Numbered from the stretch's first letter, positions 1-8,615 are shown. The stretch: 64,000 nt of DNA from Propionispira arboris (GCF_900109225.1 NZ_FNZK01000017.1:51957-115956); one strand, 5' to 3'. Made by a program: numbers and translations. The notes: generated from the letters alone by a model not told the origin.

Positions 1-186
1 CAAAGTTGCCAAAACCCCTCCATGCGCCGCTCCGTAAAGGTTCGTATATGTATCATCCACCCCCATACTTAAAATAGCATCGCCACATGTTACATGTTCC
101 AGCTGAATATTACACACCTTCACAAAAGGATTTTGTTTATAATTTTCAATGAGGAACTGTTCTATTTTCGTATCATTTAAAAGCAA
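1..186 (-). CDS. PaaI-type hotdog thioesterase, 5' part only
   Basis: This is the N-terminal 62 codons of a gene that runs off the left edge of the window. It starts at a TTG (184-186) four bases after a purine-rich GAGGGGGGGT ribosome binding site. The translated end reads GAAHGGVLATL, which matches the H-G-G hotdog-fold motif of PaaI/YbgC-type acyl-CoA thioesterases, where it lies near the active site. Substrate cannot be told from this fragment. The reading was made directly from the sequence, because the gene is cut by the window edge. Confidence is good for the fold and moderate for the exact start. Confidence 0.7.
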   Translation of the reverse strand, partial: MLLNDTKIEQFLIENYKQNPFVKVCNIQLEHVTCGDAILSMGVDDTYTNLYGAAHGGVLATL

Positions 187-578
187 TTTTACCCCCCCTC
201 ATATATTACGCAAGAATTGTATCACAAAAAATAAATTTAAACAACAAACTTTGTATGTAAATTTATGGGTATATTATAGATTTATAATACATATATTACA
301 AAATTAGGTAATTAATAAAAAAAGCTTCTCTTTTATGTTATGCTTTATTTGTTATAAAACACATTAACGAAAAAATTTTTTTCATGAACAGATAGCTGAC
401 ATCAAGTATCGTCTATCTCTTTTTCTTATTTTATTTCTCTAAGAATTTTAAAAAGCAGCTTACTGTGCATAAAGCCAATAAAATAATTTTTCTATACATT
501 TTTTTAAACTGGAAACGCCCAATAAATTATTTCATTTTGACTTCATACTTTTCATTTATCAGTAAAGAAAAATCAGTA
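187..578. other. AT-rich intergenic region
   Basis: Between the thioesterase start and the left end of the IS3 element. Apart from the thioesterase ribosome binding site (191-200) and generally AT-rich promoter-like sequence I see no ORF with a credible start, no strong terminator and no repeat shared with the rest of the window. Confidence 0.5.
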
Positions 579-1919
579 TAGTGGCTCACTTGTCAAGACA
601 TAAAGATCAACTTTTCTTAATGAACCGATATGTTGATTGAATCCAAGCGAACTGTTGAATCCCTAATATATAATACATCAAGCCACATGATCCAACAGCA
701 TTGCCGGATAGTAGCATTCTGCCGTTTTTGATAATTGATTGCTGAATGACATCTGTCGAAATTGTAAGTGTGAATGTAATTAACTATGGCAGTTCTAGCT
801 TCTTTAATATTGTTATATTGCGTCAGATAAGCTTCTTCATACTTGAAATTGCGAAACCATCATTCAATCATAATGTTATCAGCCCAACGACTTTTTCCAT
901 CCATATTCTGACGGATCTTGTTTTTCTGAATGAAATTGGTATATTCCTAGCTGGTAAACTGGCAGCCTTGATCCGAATTAAGGATAAGAGGCATGGCACT
1001 ATCAATGCTTTTTTCAAGGCATTGATAGCCATTCTGGTATCCAGCGTATCATTAACTTCCCATCCGACAATACAACGACTGTACCAGTCAATTACTGCCA
1101 TCAGATACAAAAAACCATGTTTAATCGGGATATATGTTATTATCGATTGACCATGCCTGATTCGGACGATCAATGACAGCGTTACGGAGTAAATACGGGC
1201 AGGCTTTAGCTTTTTGCATTCGCTTTGATAAATTTATCTTTGGATAAATTGAATCAATCCCCATCTCTACCATGTAGCGGCGAGCCTTTCTTCGGCCAAC
1301 TAAATATCCCCGCAGCTTTAATTGTGCAGACATTTGTCTTGCACCCCAGGCCGGATTATCTGTATGGAGTTTGTCTATGATAGCTTTACAAAAAAGTTCC
1401 TCTTTTGATACAGGCACGGTTTTATAATAAATACTGGTACGGTTGATATCCAGTAAATCGGCGCCCGTAGAAGCTGTCATTTCCTTAGTCGTCAAAAGGT
1501 TTTGGACTAAATTTACTCTCGTAGTCAGATCCGCAAACTTCTTCAGATTTTTTTTCAACCAATCAACCTGCATGGTTAACTGGGCAACCTTTTTTGCATA
1601 TTCCGCTTTTTCCTTGCGTTCTATGGAAAGTTTTTCTTTCATATTATCTTCTCGTTTGTCGTCAAATACGATAGAAGCATTATCGAGAAATTCTTTCTTC
1701 CAGTTACGAAGCAAGTTAGGTTGGATACTATTTTCAGAAGCTAAAGAATTTAGATCTTTTTCACCGTTCAGGAGCTCAATTACAAGATCTGATTTGAATT
1801 TGGCACTAAAATTTCTTCTTTGTCGGGACATGATAATGAACCCTCTTTCTATGTTGATTAAAGTATATCAGATTCATTAAAAACTGTCCTTAAAAGTGTC
1901 TTGATTTATAGCACCATTA
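579..1919 (-). mobile_element. Decayed IS3-family insertion sequence
   Basis: About 1.34 kb bounded by imperfect inverted ends. The left end reads TAGTGGCTCACTTGTCAAG from 579. The right end, read on the other strand from 1919, is TAATGGTGCTATAAATCAAG; both continue with the shared TCAAGACA block. Length and content (a single fused OrfA/OrfB transposase) fit an IS3-family element. The transposase is broken, so the element is probably immobile on its own. I see no clear target-site duplication, which suggests an old insertion. Confidence 0.75.
678..1831 (-). pseudogene. IS3-family transposase (OrfA + OrfB), disrupted
   Basis: Starts at ATG 1831 after GAGGG. The first 236 codons give an OrfA helix-turn-helix (MSRQRRNFSAKFKSDLV), a leucine-zipper-like coiled coil, and the start of OrfB including the HTH_21 region (WGARQMSAQLKLRGYLVG). 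The frame then breaks near 1121-1140. Integrase-core pieces continue in other frames: a first Asp segment (LYLMAVIDWYSRCIVGW), then SDQGCQFTS followed by a TAG stop, then the final Glu region and the usual C-terminus CYYPAMLLDHVA ending at 678. At least two frame changes and internal stops are visible, so the gene is dead. Confidence 0.8.
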
Positions 1920-2067
1920 TGTTTCGTATACTTTATGTTAGTCAAAAAATGAAGTCACATATTGATAACGAAAAGATTAGCCTACTCTTTCATTGTGTTT
2001 TCAGCATAAAGACATATACTATTATAAAAATATACGTCAAGTAACTTTAAAAATTGGAGTGTATAAA

Positions 2068-2394
2068 ATGGAATGGATTTATTTACTAATAGCCGGCTGT
2101 TTAGAAATTGTGTGGGCAATTTCATTGAAATATACAGAAGGTTTCACCTGCTTTTGGCCATCAGTACTAACCGGTGCTGCTATGCTCGGCAGTATTTTTT
2201 TATTGGATGAGTCGTTAAAAAACATTCCCATTGGTACAGCATACGCCGTCTGGACTGGTATTGGTGCCGTGGGGACAGCCATTATCGGTATGTTTTACTT
2301 AGGTGAACCGAAAGAATTTGGCCGAGTTTTTTGTATTATTTTAATTGTGCTCGGCGTAGTCGGTCTGAAATTTAATTTTTTTACTATTAAATAA
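2068..2394 (+). CDS. SMR-family exporter, Gdx/SugE-like (guanidinium-type)
   Basis: 108 aa with four membrane helices, the normal length for small multidrug resistance proteins, which work as antiparallel dimers exchanging substrate for protons. The conserved membrane Glu is at position 13 (AGCLEIVWA). The motif GTAYAVWTGIGAVGTAI in helix 3 is typical of the Gdx/SugE branch, known for guanidinium export, rather than the EmrE branch. The start at 2068 follows TTGGAGTG; upstream in-frame starts lack a ribosome site. No guanidine riboswitch motif is recognisable upstream. It lies 36 bp before the oxoamine synthase on the same strand, so the two are probably co-transcribed. Confidence 0.8.
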   Translation: MEWIYLLIAGCLEIVWAISLKYTEGFTCFWPSVLTGAAMLGSIFLLDESLKNIPIGTAYAVWTGIGAVGTAIIGMFYLGEPKEFGRVFCIILIVLGVVGLKFNFFTIK

Positions 2395-2429
2395 ATGGAA
2401 AATCAATACTATATTTTAGGAGAGTTACT

Positions 2430-3692
2430 ATGAATAAATATGATCTTGCCATGAAAAACTCATTACAAACAGCAGAAAAAGAACTTTGGGGCTTCGAAGA
2501 GTTTGTTGAAAGCGCTCTGGATGAAGGATTTTTTCATGAGCTGTTAACAACAACAAAACCAGTCGGACCAACCATTTGCTATGAAGATAAAGAAATGATC
2601 AATTTTGCCAGTATTAATATACTAGATTTACATCAGGAAAAAGATGTTTTAAACCATTTTCATGCTGCTTGCGGTACTTACGGCCTAACTACCGGCGGTT
2701 CACGTGTGACGCAAGGTGTCTGTGAAGCTCATCTCACTATGGAAAATGAACTTAGCCATATTACAGGCAAAGAACGTACTATTTCATTTGCCAGCGGATT
2801 ACTGGCAAATGTTGGTTTTATCAATGCAATGACAAGTAAATTTAATTTCAGTCCTACCTGTAATATCAATAACAGCGACACTGTTTTTATTTTAGATCGA
2901 GACTGCCACTGGAGTTTGTGGAAAGCAGCCTCCCATTTGGAATTTGGTAAACAGCTTTTTGCTTTTCGTCATAATAAGGCCGAAGATTTAGAACGTGTTT
3001 TAGCAAAAGTATCACAAAAGCACGAAAAAATTGTCGTCGTTTTTGAAAGCGTGTATTCAGCGGATGGGTCCATTGCTCCGATTGGACAAATACTCGATAC
3101 CTGCGAAAAATACAATGCCCTAAGTTATGTCGATGATGCAAACGGGTTTTTGATTTATGGTCCGGAAAATCGTTTATTCGCTGAAGAATTTGCCGCCATG
3201 CGGCGAGCTACATTTGTTATGGTTTCCTTTTCTAAATCAATTGGTTTAGAAGGCGGCGCCATTGCTGGTCCAAAAGAATATATTCATGCTTTTGAAGTTC
3301 TCTCCGGTACCTCTTTATTTACGGCAGCTATACAGCCGCCAACAGCGAGCACCATTCATTATATTATGAAAAAGCTCCAAAATCAGCCCGAAATTATGGA
3401 TGATTATTTGAAACGGTCTTTGGCTTTAAGGCAGCGTTTAGAAGAAAAGAACTTCATGCTCAGCCCTGTTCCATCCTATATTACGTCTGTACTCATTGGT
3501 AATGATGAAAAAGCCGTACACGTATATGATGCGTTTTTACAGGCAGGTTTAATTGTACCGATGTTTCGTTATCCGGCAGTAAAACCAGATCATGCCTTGA
3601 TTCGCATCATGCTAAATGCCCATCACAAGGCTGAACACATTGATAAGTTGATATCCGTATTAGAACATTTAAAATTTAAATATCAATTTTAA
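2430..3692 (+). CDS. PLP-dependent alpha-oxoamine synthase family enzyme
   Basis: 420 aa, fold-type I PLP enzyme of the family of KBL, BioF, HemA, serine palmitoyltransferase and CqsA. These condense an amino acid with an acyl-CoA and release CO2. Visible are the family start GTYGLTTGGSRVTQG, SVYSADGSIAPI, a cofactor Asp region (YVDDANGFLIYGP) and the Schiff-base lysine segment VSFSKSIGLEGGA. The usual DE(A)H after YVD is DDAN, and the N-terminal part is longer than in KBL/BioF, so substrate is unclear. It follows the SMR gene and is closed by a strong terminator at 3795. A role in making a small amino-ketone product is possible but not shown. Confidence 0.7.
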   Translation: MNKYDLAMKNSLQTAEKELWGFEEFVESALDEGFFHELLTTTKPVGPTICYEDKEMINFASINILDLHQEKDVLNHFHAACGTYGLTTGGSRVTQGVCEAHLTMENELSHITGKERTISFASGLLANVGFINAMTSKFNFSPTCNINNSDTVFILDRDCHWSLWKAASHLEFGKQLFAFRHNKAEDLERVLAKVSQKHEKIVVVFESVYSADGSIAPIGQILDTCEKYNALSYVDDANGFLIYGPENRLFAEEFAAMRRATFVMVSFSKSIGLEGGAIAGPKEYIHAFEVLSGTSLFTAAIQPPTASTIHYIMKKLQNQPEIMDDYLKRSLALRQRLEEKNFMLSPVPSYITSVLIGNDEKAVHVYDAFLQAGLIVPMFRYPAVKPDHALIRIMLNAHHKAEHIDKLISVLEHLKFKYQF

Positions 3693-3710
3693 AAAAAATA
3701 TTACAATACA

Positions 3711-3789
3711 TATAAGTTGCATTAAAGAAATTGCATGTAGACTATTATTTTGCCAGGAATTTGGTATAAAATATTTAATGCAACTTATA
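3711..3789 (-). repeat. MITE-like repeat, short copy with perfect terminal inverted repeats
   Basis: 79 bp bounded by TATAAGTTGCATTAAA (3711-3726) and its exact reverse complement (3774-3789). Read on the minus strand, it matches both ends of the 144-bp copy at 22247-22390, including the inner tract ATTCCTGGCA and the later ATTTCTTTAAT block. It lacks the central hairpin arm, so it looks like an internal deletion derivative. No coding capacity. Confidence 0.75.
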
Positions 3790-3794
3790 CAGAT

Positions 3795-3850
3795 AAAAAA
3801 ACAGCCGCTAGATCACTTTTTAAAAGTGTTTTCTATTGGCTGTTTTTTAT
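3795..3850. terminator. Bidirectional intrinsic terminator
   Basis: AAAAAACAGCC pairs with GGCTGTTTTTT around an inner hairpin (CACTTTTTAAAAGTG). There are A/T runs on both sides, so it can end both the + strand oxoamine synthase transcript and the minus-strand glycan operon that ends at 3865. Confidence 0.8.
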
Positions 3851-3864
3851 CTGTTTAACTAAAA

Positions 3865-4872
3865 TCATAAAAGCAAGATCTTTTTATAAACTTCAATATA
3901 ATCTTTCACCATTCGTTTTTGGGAAAAACGTTCCTCTACCGTTTTGCGGCAAGCCAAGCGGTCAATTTTTTTAATGTCTTGCAGCCGTTCGATCATTTCA
4001 GCCGCATTCGTCACTAAAAATCCATCAACGCCGTCCGTAATGATTTCCGGCATAGAACCCTTCTTGAAAGCAATTACTGGTGTGCCACAAGCCATTGCTT
4101 CGACTATAGTCAGTCCAAACGGCTCATTGAAGCCAATTGGATGCAGAAGAGCCAATGCATGTCCCAGTACGCGATCACGGGCATCTGGCCCCACCGAGCC
4201 AATATACGTAATATCATGATTCAGATATGGCTTTACACATTCATCATAGTAGGCCTGATCCTGAATAATCCCCGCGAGCACCAGCTTCATTTTAGCAGAA
4301 CGAGCCACTTCAATGGCTTCTTTCGTTCCTTTATCAGGATGAATTCTACCAAAATACACTAAATAATCCCCCGGGTTTTCACGCATCGTAAACCGTTCGA
4401 TATCTATACCATGATAAACCGTCCCGATGTAGTCAAGCTGATTACTGCGATCCGCATCACTAATCGATACATACTGTGTTCTTTTGTTATATTTTTTATA
4501 AACTGGTAGAATTTTTTCTGAGGAAAACCCATGAATTGTTGTCACCATGGGTGTTTTGATTAAAGCACTATATGTCAACGGCAAAAAATCATAATGATTG
4601 TGAATCAGATCAAATTCATTCGCATGCTCCATCACTTCTGATATATGCATCGATTCCCAAACTTTAACATCGATGCTTCGATCTTCTTCATATGGACTCG
4701 GACAAACACCTACAAGTTTAGCCGCTGTTTGTGAATCACCCGTGGCAAAAAGCGTAACATCCAGTCCTTCTTTAACCAGACCTTCTGTCACCAAAGAAAC
4801 GATTCTCTCCCATGGACCATAATGACGCGGTGGCGTTCGCCACGCGATTGGTGCCAGCATTGCAATTTTCAA
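3865..4872 (-). CDS. GT4-family glycosyltransferase
   Basis: 335 aa, GT-B fold, retaining glycosyltransferase family 4. The N-terminal domain begins MKIAMLAPIAWRTPP with the loop HYGPWERIVS. The C-terminal domain has YFGRIHPDKG and the E-x7-E nucleotide-sugar motif EPFGLTIVE, followed by ACGTPVIAF. Start is a TTG at 4872 after GAAAGGAA. It is the last gene of the 8312-3865 operon and is soluble, with no membrane segment. The donor sugar cannot be read from sequence; the GH130 partner suggests mannose chemistry, which is inference. Confidence 0.8.
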   Translation of the reverse strand: MKIAMLAPIAWRTPPRHYGPWERIVSLVTEGLVKEGLDVTLFATGDSQTAAKLVGVCPSPYEEDRSIDVKVWESMHISEVMEHANEFDLIHNHYDFLPLTYSALIKTPMVTTIHGFSSEKILPVYKKYNKRTQYVSISDADRSNQLDYIGTVYHGIDIERFTMRENPGDYLVYFGRIHPDKGTKEAIEVARSAKMKLVLAGIIQDQAYYDECVKPYLNHDITYIGSVGPDARDRVLGHALALLHPIGFNEPFGLTIVEAMACGTPVIAFKKGSMPEIITDGVDGFLVTNAAEMIERLQDIKKIDRLACRKTVEERFSQKRMVKDYIEVYKKILLL

Positions 4873-4913
4873 AATAAAAATTCCTTTCTGTTTTTAACCC
4901 GCTGCAAAGTCTT

Positions 4914-5993
4914 TTACCGTTCAAAACAACTTTGATTCGTCATAAAAGTGGGTGTCGTAAGATTGTGTTTTGACAAAGCCAATTTTGCCATAGTGTACCC
5001 AACGATACTTTCCGCACCTTGATTTCGATTGACTCCCGTTGGGGTAATGCCATCAAAACAGCCTCCGGTTTCCGGATCGATCAAACTCTGTCCCAACGAA
5101 TTTTCACCTAAATACCAGGCAAAACTTTTTTGGGCAAATTCAAGCATATCCGGCTGTTCTGTAATTTCAAAGGCAACCAAATGTGCCAATGTGGACATTG
5201 AAGCTTCAACTGGCTGCTGATCATACAAAGCTGGTTCTTTGTCTTTTTTATACCAGCCATCACAGCCAACAGGACGGAAAAATCCATCACGGAACGTAAC
5301 CGTATCAACAAAAGCCAAACTTTTACGGGCAATATCAAGAAAGCGCTGTTCCTTCGTCGCACGATATGCAATAAACATAGCCCATGGCAAAACTGTATTA
5401 TCATAGGTCAATTCATCTTCAAACCACTGCCATTCGCTCGTTTTCGTACATTTGTCAAAAGAATCTGCTAACTGCGTAGCAATTTCGCAAATTCTTAAAT
5501 GTGCCGCCTCCGTCTTAAGAAAACCTAAGCCAATCAATACATAAGCCTGACTTCTGATGGATTTGATAGCAAATAATTTTGTATCCAAAGCAGCAGCAAC
5601 AGCTCTGGCGCAAACATCTTGCACCCCTTTTGGCATAGCCGTTGATTCCATTGTATATCCTAGTGCCCAAAGGCAACGACCAAAACAATCTTCAGACCCC
5701 TCCGCTTCGATAAACTTACGATCGTATGTCATAAAGTTACGAAAGCGTCCCGTTTCATTTTGTGAATACAATACAAATGCCAAATAACGATAAACTAAAG
5801 CCAAATAGCTCTTTTTCTGTTCTTTTTCATACAGCATGACTGCCATAATGAGCGCTCGGGCATTATCATCTGTCGTATAACCTTTGGATAGATCTGGCAC
5901 ACCAAACTTCGCATGCTGAAACATCCCCGTATCATCTGTCATGCGAAATATATGTGTTTTATCAAGCTGGCTTTCAAGGGCAAGTGTGTTCAT
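4914..5993 (-). CDS. Alpha-helical barrel glycoside-active protein (function unassigned)
   Basis: 359 aa, no signal peptide, mostly helical with repeated Trp/Tyr-rich segments. It has a near-N-terminal GYTTDDNARALIMAV motif and later acid-rich motifs (WFEDELTYDNTVLPWA, YDQQPVEASM). The layout resembles six-hairpin (alpha/alpha)6 glycosidases. From memory, domains with the TTDDNARAL motif occur beside or fused to GT4 glycosyltransferases, but I cannot name the reaction. It overlaps the upstream GT4 gene by four bases (ATGA), so translation is coupled. It may trim or bind the glycan handled by its neighbours. Confidence 0.6.
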   Translation of the reverse strand: MNTLALESQLDKTHIFRMTDDTGMFQHAKFGVPDLSKGYTTDDNARALIMAVMLYEKEQKKSYLALVYRYLAFVLYSQNETGRFRNFMTYDRKFIEAEGSEDCFGRCLWALGYTMESTAMPKGVQDVCARAVAAALDTKLFAIKSIRSQAYVLIGLGFLKTEAAHLRICEIATQLADSFDKCTKTSEWQWFEDELTYDNTVLPWAMFIAYRATKEQRFLDIARKSLAFVDTVTFRDGFFRPVGCDGWYKKDKEPALYDQQPVEASMSTLAHLVAFEITEQPDMLEFAQKSFAWYLGENSLGQSLIDPETGGCFDGITPTGVNRNQGAESIVGYTMAKLALSKHNLTTPTFMTNQSCFER

Positions 5994-7249
5994 GCTTTCA
6001 TCCCCTTCACTTGACTGGTTTTATTAAACGAAAATGTCATTTTTTTTTCAAGTGGAACGAGTGGTATCTGGGTATCACTTGTCAAAGAATTCCTATTTTC
6101 ATCAATAGTCTTTAGACATAATTCCACATATTGACTCGCTACATTTTCCCAGGTCATCGTCCGACCTACAGCCATGGTCCTGATTTCCATGTCCGCTTTT
6201 CGCTCAGGATTACCAAGAACCGTTCGTATACAATCTGCGAGTGAATCTTCATCTCTAAATCGAGCTAAGAGGCCGCGGCCTTCCCCCAGCATCTCTTGTG
6301 CATAGCGATAAGGTGTCGATATAATAACCCGTCCGTAACCCATGGCATAGGCCAATGTGCCACTGACAGCCTGTTCAGCTGACAAATACGGTGTCAAATA
6401 CATATCGGATAATTGTAAATAGGTGATGACCTCTTCTTTTGTCAAATATTTATCAACAAATTGGACATGATCTCTCACGCCTAATGTTTCTGCCAAATCC
6501 ATAAGGCTCTGCCGATAGGCTTCACCCATTTTTTCTTTAACGGTAGGATGTGTCTTCCCCAAAATCAAATAAATAACATCATCATATTGTTTTACTACTT
6601 TTGCCAAGGCTTGAATTCCGTATTCTAACCCCTTTGCCGGACTGATCAAACCAAAGCTGCTAATAATTTGTTTATTTTTGAGCGCCGGATAATACGACTT
6701 CAGTTGTTCACGTGATACCATTTTCATACTCGGTACACCATGTGGTATAAACATGATTTTACGTCCGGCAATATCATAGCTGCCCTTTAGCACCGGAATT
6801 GAACTTTCTGCCATCGTCACGACTTTTGTACTCAGTTTGCCAAGTTCACGTAAAACAGATCTCTGTTTTGACGTCGGGCGAAGTAACACTGTATGCGTCG
6901 TAACGATAAAAGGGATTTGCAATTCTTTCGCAAAATCAATAACATATTCACCTGCGGTTCCGCCAAAAATACCATATTCATGTTCAATAATGACCAAATC
7001 GACATGTGTATTGGCCCAAGCAGCAGCCTCCTTATAACTGGAACGATCTTCCTGGTTCACATGAAATGCAACACGTGAATCCGTGTATTCTTCATTTTTT
7101 GTCATTGCCATAATGCAGGTTTGCACGGAAGAAGTTTCTGTATTTTCATCAATTGCATTTACCAAATCTTCCGTAAATGTAGCCAATCCACATTCTTTCG
7201 GTGGATACGTACTTAAAAAAGCAATGCGCTTAGCGATATTTGTCTTCAT
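5990..7249 (-). CDS. GT4-family glycosyltransferase
   Basis: 419 aa, GT-B fold. N-terminal motifs STYPPKECGLATFTEDL and EHEYGIFGGTAGEYV are typical of a GT4 subgroup often clustered with GH130 phosphorylases. In the C-terminal half, SSFGLISPAKGLEYGI and LSAEQAVSGTLAYAMGYG take the place of the usual donor-site EX7E region. The last ~35 residues are a low-complexity tail. RBS AAAGGAT lies upstream of ATG 7249. Second gene of the operon; likely partner of the other GT4 in building an oligosaccharide. Confidence 0.78.
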   Translation of the reverse strand: MKTNIAKRIAFLSTYPPKECGLATFTEDLVNAIDENTETSSVQTCIMAMTKNEEYTDSRVAFHVNQEDRSSYKEAAAWANTHVDLVIIEHEYGIFGGTAGEYVIDFAKELQIPFIVTTHTVLLRPTSKQRSVLRELGKLSTKVVTMAESSIPVLKGSYDIAGRKIMFIPHGVPSMKMVSREQLKSYYPALKNKQIISSFGLISPAKGLEYGIQALAKVVKQYDDVIYLILGKTHPTVKEKMGEAYRQSLMDLAETLGVRDHVQFVDKYLTKEEVITYLQLSDMYLTPYLSAEQAVSGTLAYAMGYGRVIISTPYRYAQEMLGEGRGLLARFRDEDSLADCIRTVLGNPERKADMEIRTMAVGRTMTWENVASQYVELCLKTIDENRNSLTSDTQIPLVPLEKKMTFSFNKTSQVKGMKA

Positions 7250-7304
7250 TTTTTCTTATCCTTTCTTTCTCTTTTTGCTCTCTTACCGCCAAAATTTCCG
7301 TCTA

Positions 7305-8312
7305 TTAATAAAAATCACCATGTGACGGTTCCGGACAGCGGCAGATATATTCTAACAACTCGCCGATTGTACTTGTAGCCAATGCAATACAAGTATCGGC
7401 ACCGCCATAATAGATTCTGATAACCCCTGTTTTTTCATCCAACACCCAGCCACAAGAAAATACTACATTTGCAACATCGCCTTGTGTTTCATAAGGCATT
7501 TCCGGTCCAAAAATCCACTCATCGCTGCGATGCAATACTTTTAATGGGTTTTCTAAATCAAGCAAAGCAAGTCCGAGTCGATACAAACAACCCGACCCAG
7601 TTTGTCGTACGCCATGATACAAAAGCAGCCACCCCTGAGGGGTTTCTAAAGGTGGTGCTGATAGCCCAATTTTTCCACTGTCCCACCAACCGCCAGAGCG
7701 TGCATGCATCAAAACCTGCTGGTCGCTCCAATGGGAAAGATCATCCGAATAAGAAAGCCAGATATGAGCACCTGCTACATAGCTTGCCACAATTGGTCGA
7801 TGAATCAAGACCCATTTATCATTAATGCGCCGCGGGAAAAGTGCGGCATCTTTATCTTCCCCGCTCGTAATCGCTCCCAGCCGAGAAAATGTTTTAAAAT
7901 CTTCGGTTAATGCCAAAGACACCAGCGGACCGCTTTGTGAAAAAGCTGTATAGGTAATCGCCCATTTTCCTAAGGACTCCAAACGAGAAATACGCGGATC
8001 TTCAATGCCCCATAGTTCTTCCGGATGATCATAAATATCGGGTTCCATAGTCGGTATACTATCGATTTGCCAATGGTCGATTCCATTGTCACTAATCGCC
8101 GTTGTTAAATGTGAAAATCCTCGACGATCTTCCACCCGTACCAACAAAAGTACTTTACCTTCAAATATAGTTGCCCCTGGATTAAATACAGAATGCACTG
8201 GATAAGTCCAATTATCTGCTGTTAAAATCGGATTATTCGCATGCCTGCGAAAAAGTTCTTTAAAAGTATTATCATCATTTTTTAATTTCGTTGTAAATTT
8301 CCCTTTTCTCAT
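7305..8312 (-). CDS. GH130 family mannoside phosphorylase-like enzyme
   Basis: About 335 aa, five-bladed beta-propeller family GH130 (beta-mannosyl phosphorylases and related hydrolases). Signature segments are NPGATIFEGKVLLLVRVED, ELWGIEDPRIS (the E-D-P-R catalytic region), DAALFPRRI and SAPPLETPQGWLLLYHGV, in the expected order. ATG 8312 is chosen because GAAAAAGGAG lies 8 bases upstream; a GTG three codons earlier overlaps the ribosome site. No signal peptide, so it acts in the cytoplasm. First gene of an operon whose promoter carries a CIRCE operator. Phosphorylase versus hydrolase activity, and linkage (beta-1,2 or beta-1,4), cannot be decided here. Confidence 0.85.
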   Translation of the reverse strand: MRKGKFTTKLKNDDNTFKELFRRHANNPILTADNWTYPVHSVFNPGATIFEGKVLLLVRVEDRRGFSHLTTAISDNGIDHWQIDSIPTMEPDIYDHPEELWGIEDPRISRLESLGKWAITYTAFSQSGPLVSLALTEDFKTFSRLGAITSGEDKDAALFPRRINDKWVLIHRPIVASYVAGAHIWLSYSDDLSHWSDQQVLMHARSGGWWDSGKIGLSAPPLETPQGWLLLYHGVRQTGSGCLYRLGLALLDLENPLKVLHRSDEWIFGPEMPYETQGDVANVVFSCGWVLDEKTGVIRIYYGGADTCIALATSTIGELLEYICRCPEPSHGDFY

Positions 8313-8364
8313 AAGAAGCACTCCTTTTTCTATTTCACTGTTAACGGTGCTATCTATGTTCGAA

Positions 8365-8445
8365 TAAAAAAACCGCCCTGCAAGATATTGGATCGTATGT
8401 GTAAACGAGTCATGCGCACACTTAATCTAGTACCCCTAGGCGGTC
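8365..8445 (-). promoter_or_regulatory. Structured leader ending in an intrinsic terminator (attenuator or small RNA)
   Basis: Read on the minus strand, GACCGCC (around 8445-8439) pairs with GGCGGT (8377-8372), followed directly by a run of seven T. About 60 nt between the arms hold further possible helices (TCGT/ACGA, GTGT/ACAC). It lies between the CIRCE promoter and the GH130 gene, so transcripts must read through it. It fits no riboswitch class I can name. It could be an attenuator, or the 3' end of a short HrcA-controlled RNA. Confidence 0.55.
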
Positions 8446-8461
8446 AAACTACAATATGGCA

Positions 8462-8530
8462 TTAGCACTCACCGTCGTTGACTGCTAATAGTGTTGTCTT
8501 AAGTATACAAGAAAAAGTTGATTCTGTCAA
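8462..8530 (-). promoter_or_regulatory. Sigma-A promoter with CIRCE (HrcA) operator
   Basis: On the minus strand, TTGACA (8530-8525), 17 bp, then TATACT (8507-8502). Just downstream, covering the expected start of transcription, is TTAGCACTC-N9-GACTGCTAA at 8462-8488. This is the CIRCE inverted repeat (consensus TTAGCACTC-N9-GAGTGCTAA) with one mismatch. Promoter spacing and operator position are exactly those of HrcA-repressed chaperone operons, yet the genes downstream are glycan enzymes. Confidence 0.88.
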
Positions 8531-8573
8531 TTTTATCACGTACAAAAGCGTCCCCTGTTATTTGTAGAAAGCG

Positions 8574-8611
8574 AAAATGGGCTGTCTCAAAATTTGAGAC
8601 AGCCCACCTTT
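8574..8611 (-). terminator. Intrinsic terminator of the amino-acid ABC operon
   Basis: Near-perfect hairpin TGGGCTGTCTCAAA / TTTGAGACAGCCCA just after the last permease stop codon, followed on the minus strand by TTTTCG. Confidence 0.85.
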
Positions 8612-8615
8612 TCCG

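Noticed and set aside
1443..1880. 145-codon + strand ORF inside the IS element
   Set aside because: It is the antisense shadow of the transposase OrfA.
1920..2067. Guanidine riboswitch before the Gdx-like gene
   Set aside because: None of the conserved guanidine-I or guanidine-III sequence blocks is recognisable in this stretch.
3750..3974. 74-codon ORF on the + strand over the MITE and terminator
   Set aside because: It covers the repeat end, a terminator hairpin and the antisense end of the GT4 gene, and has no ribosome site.
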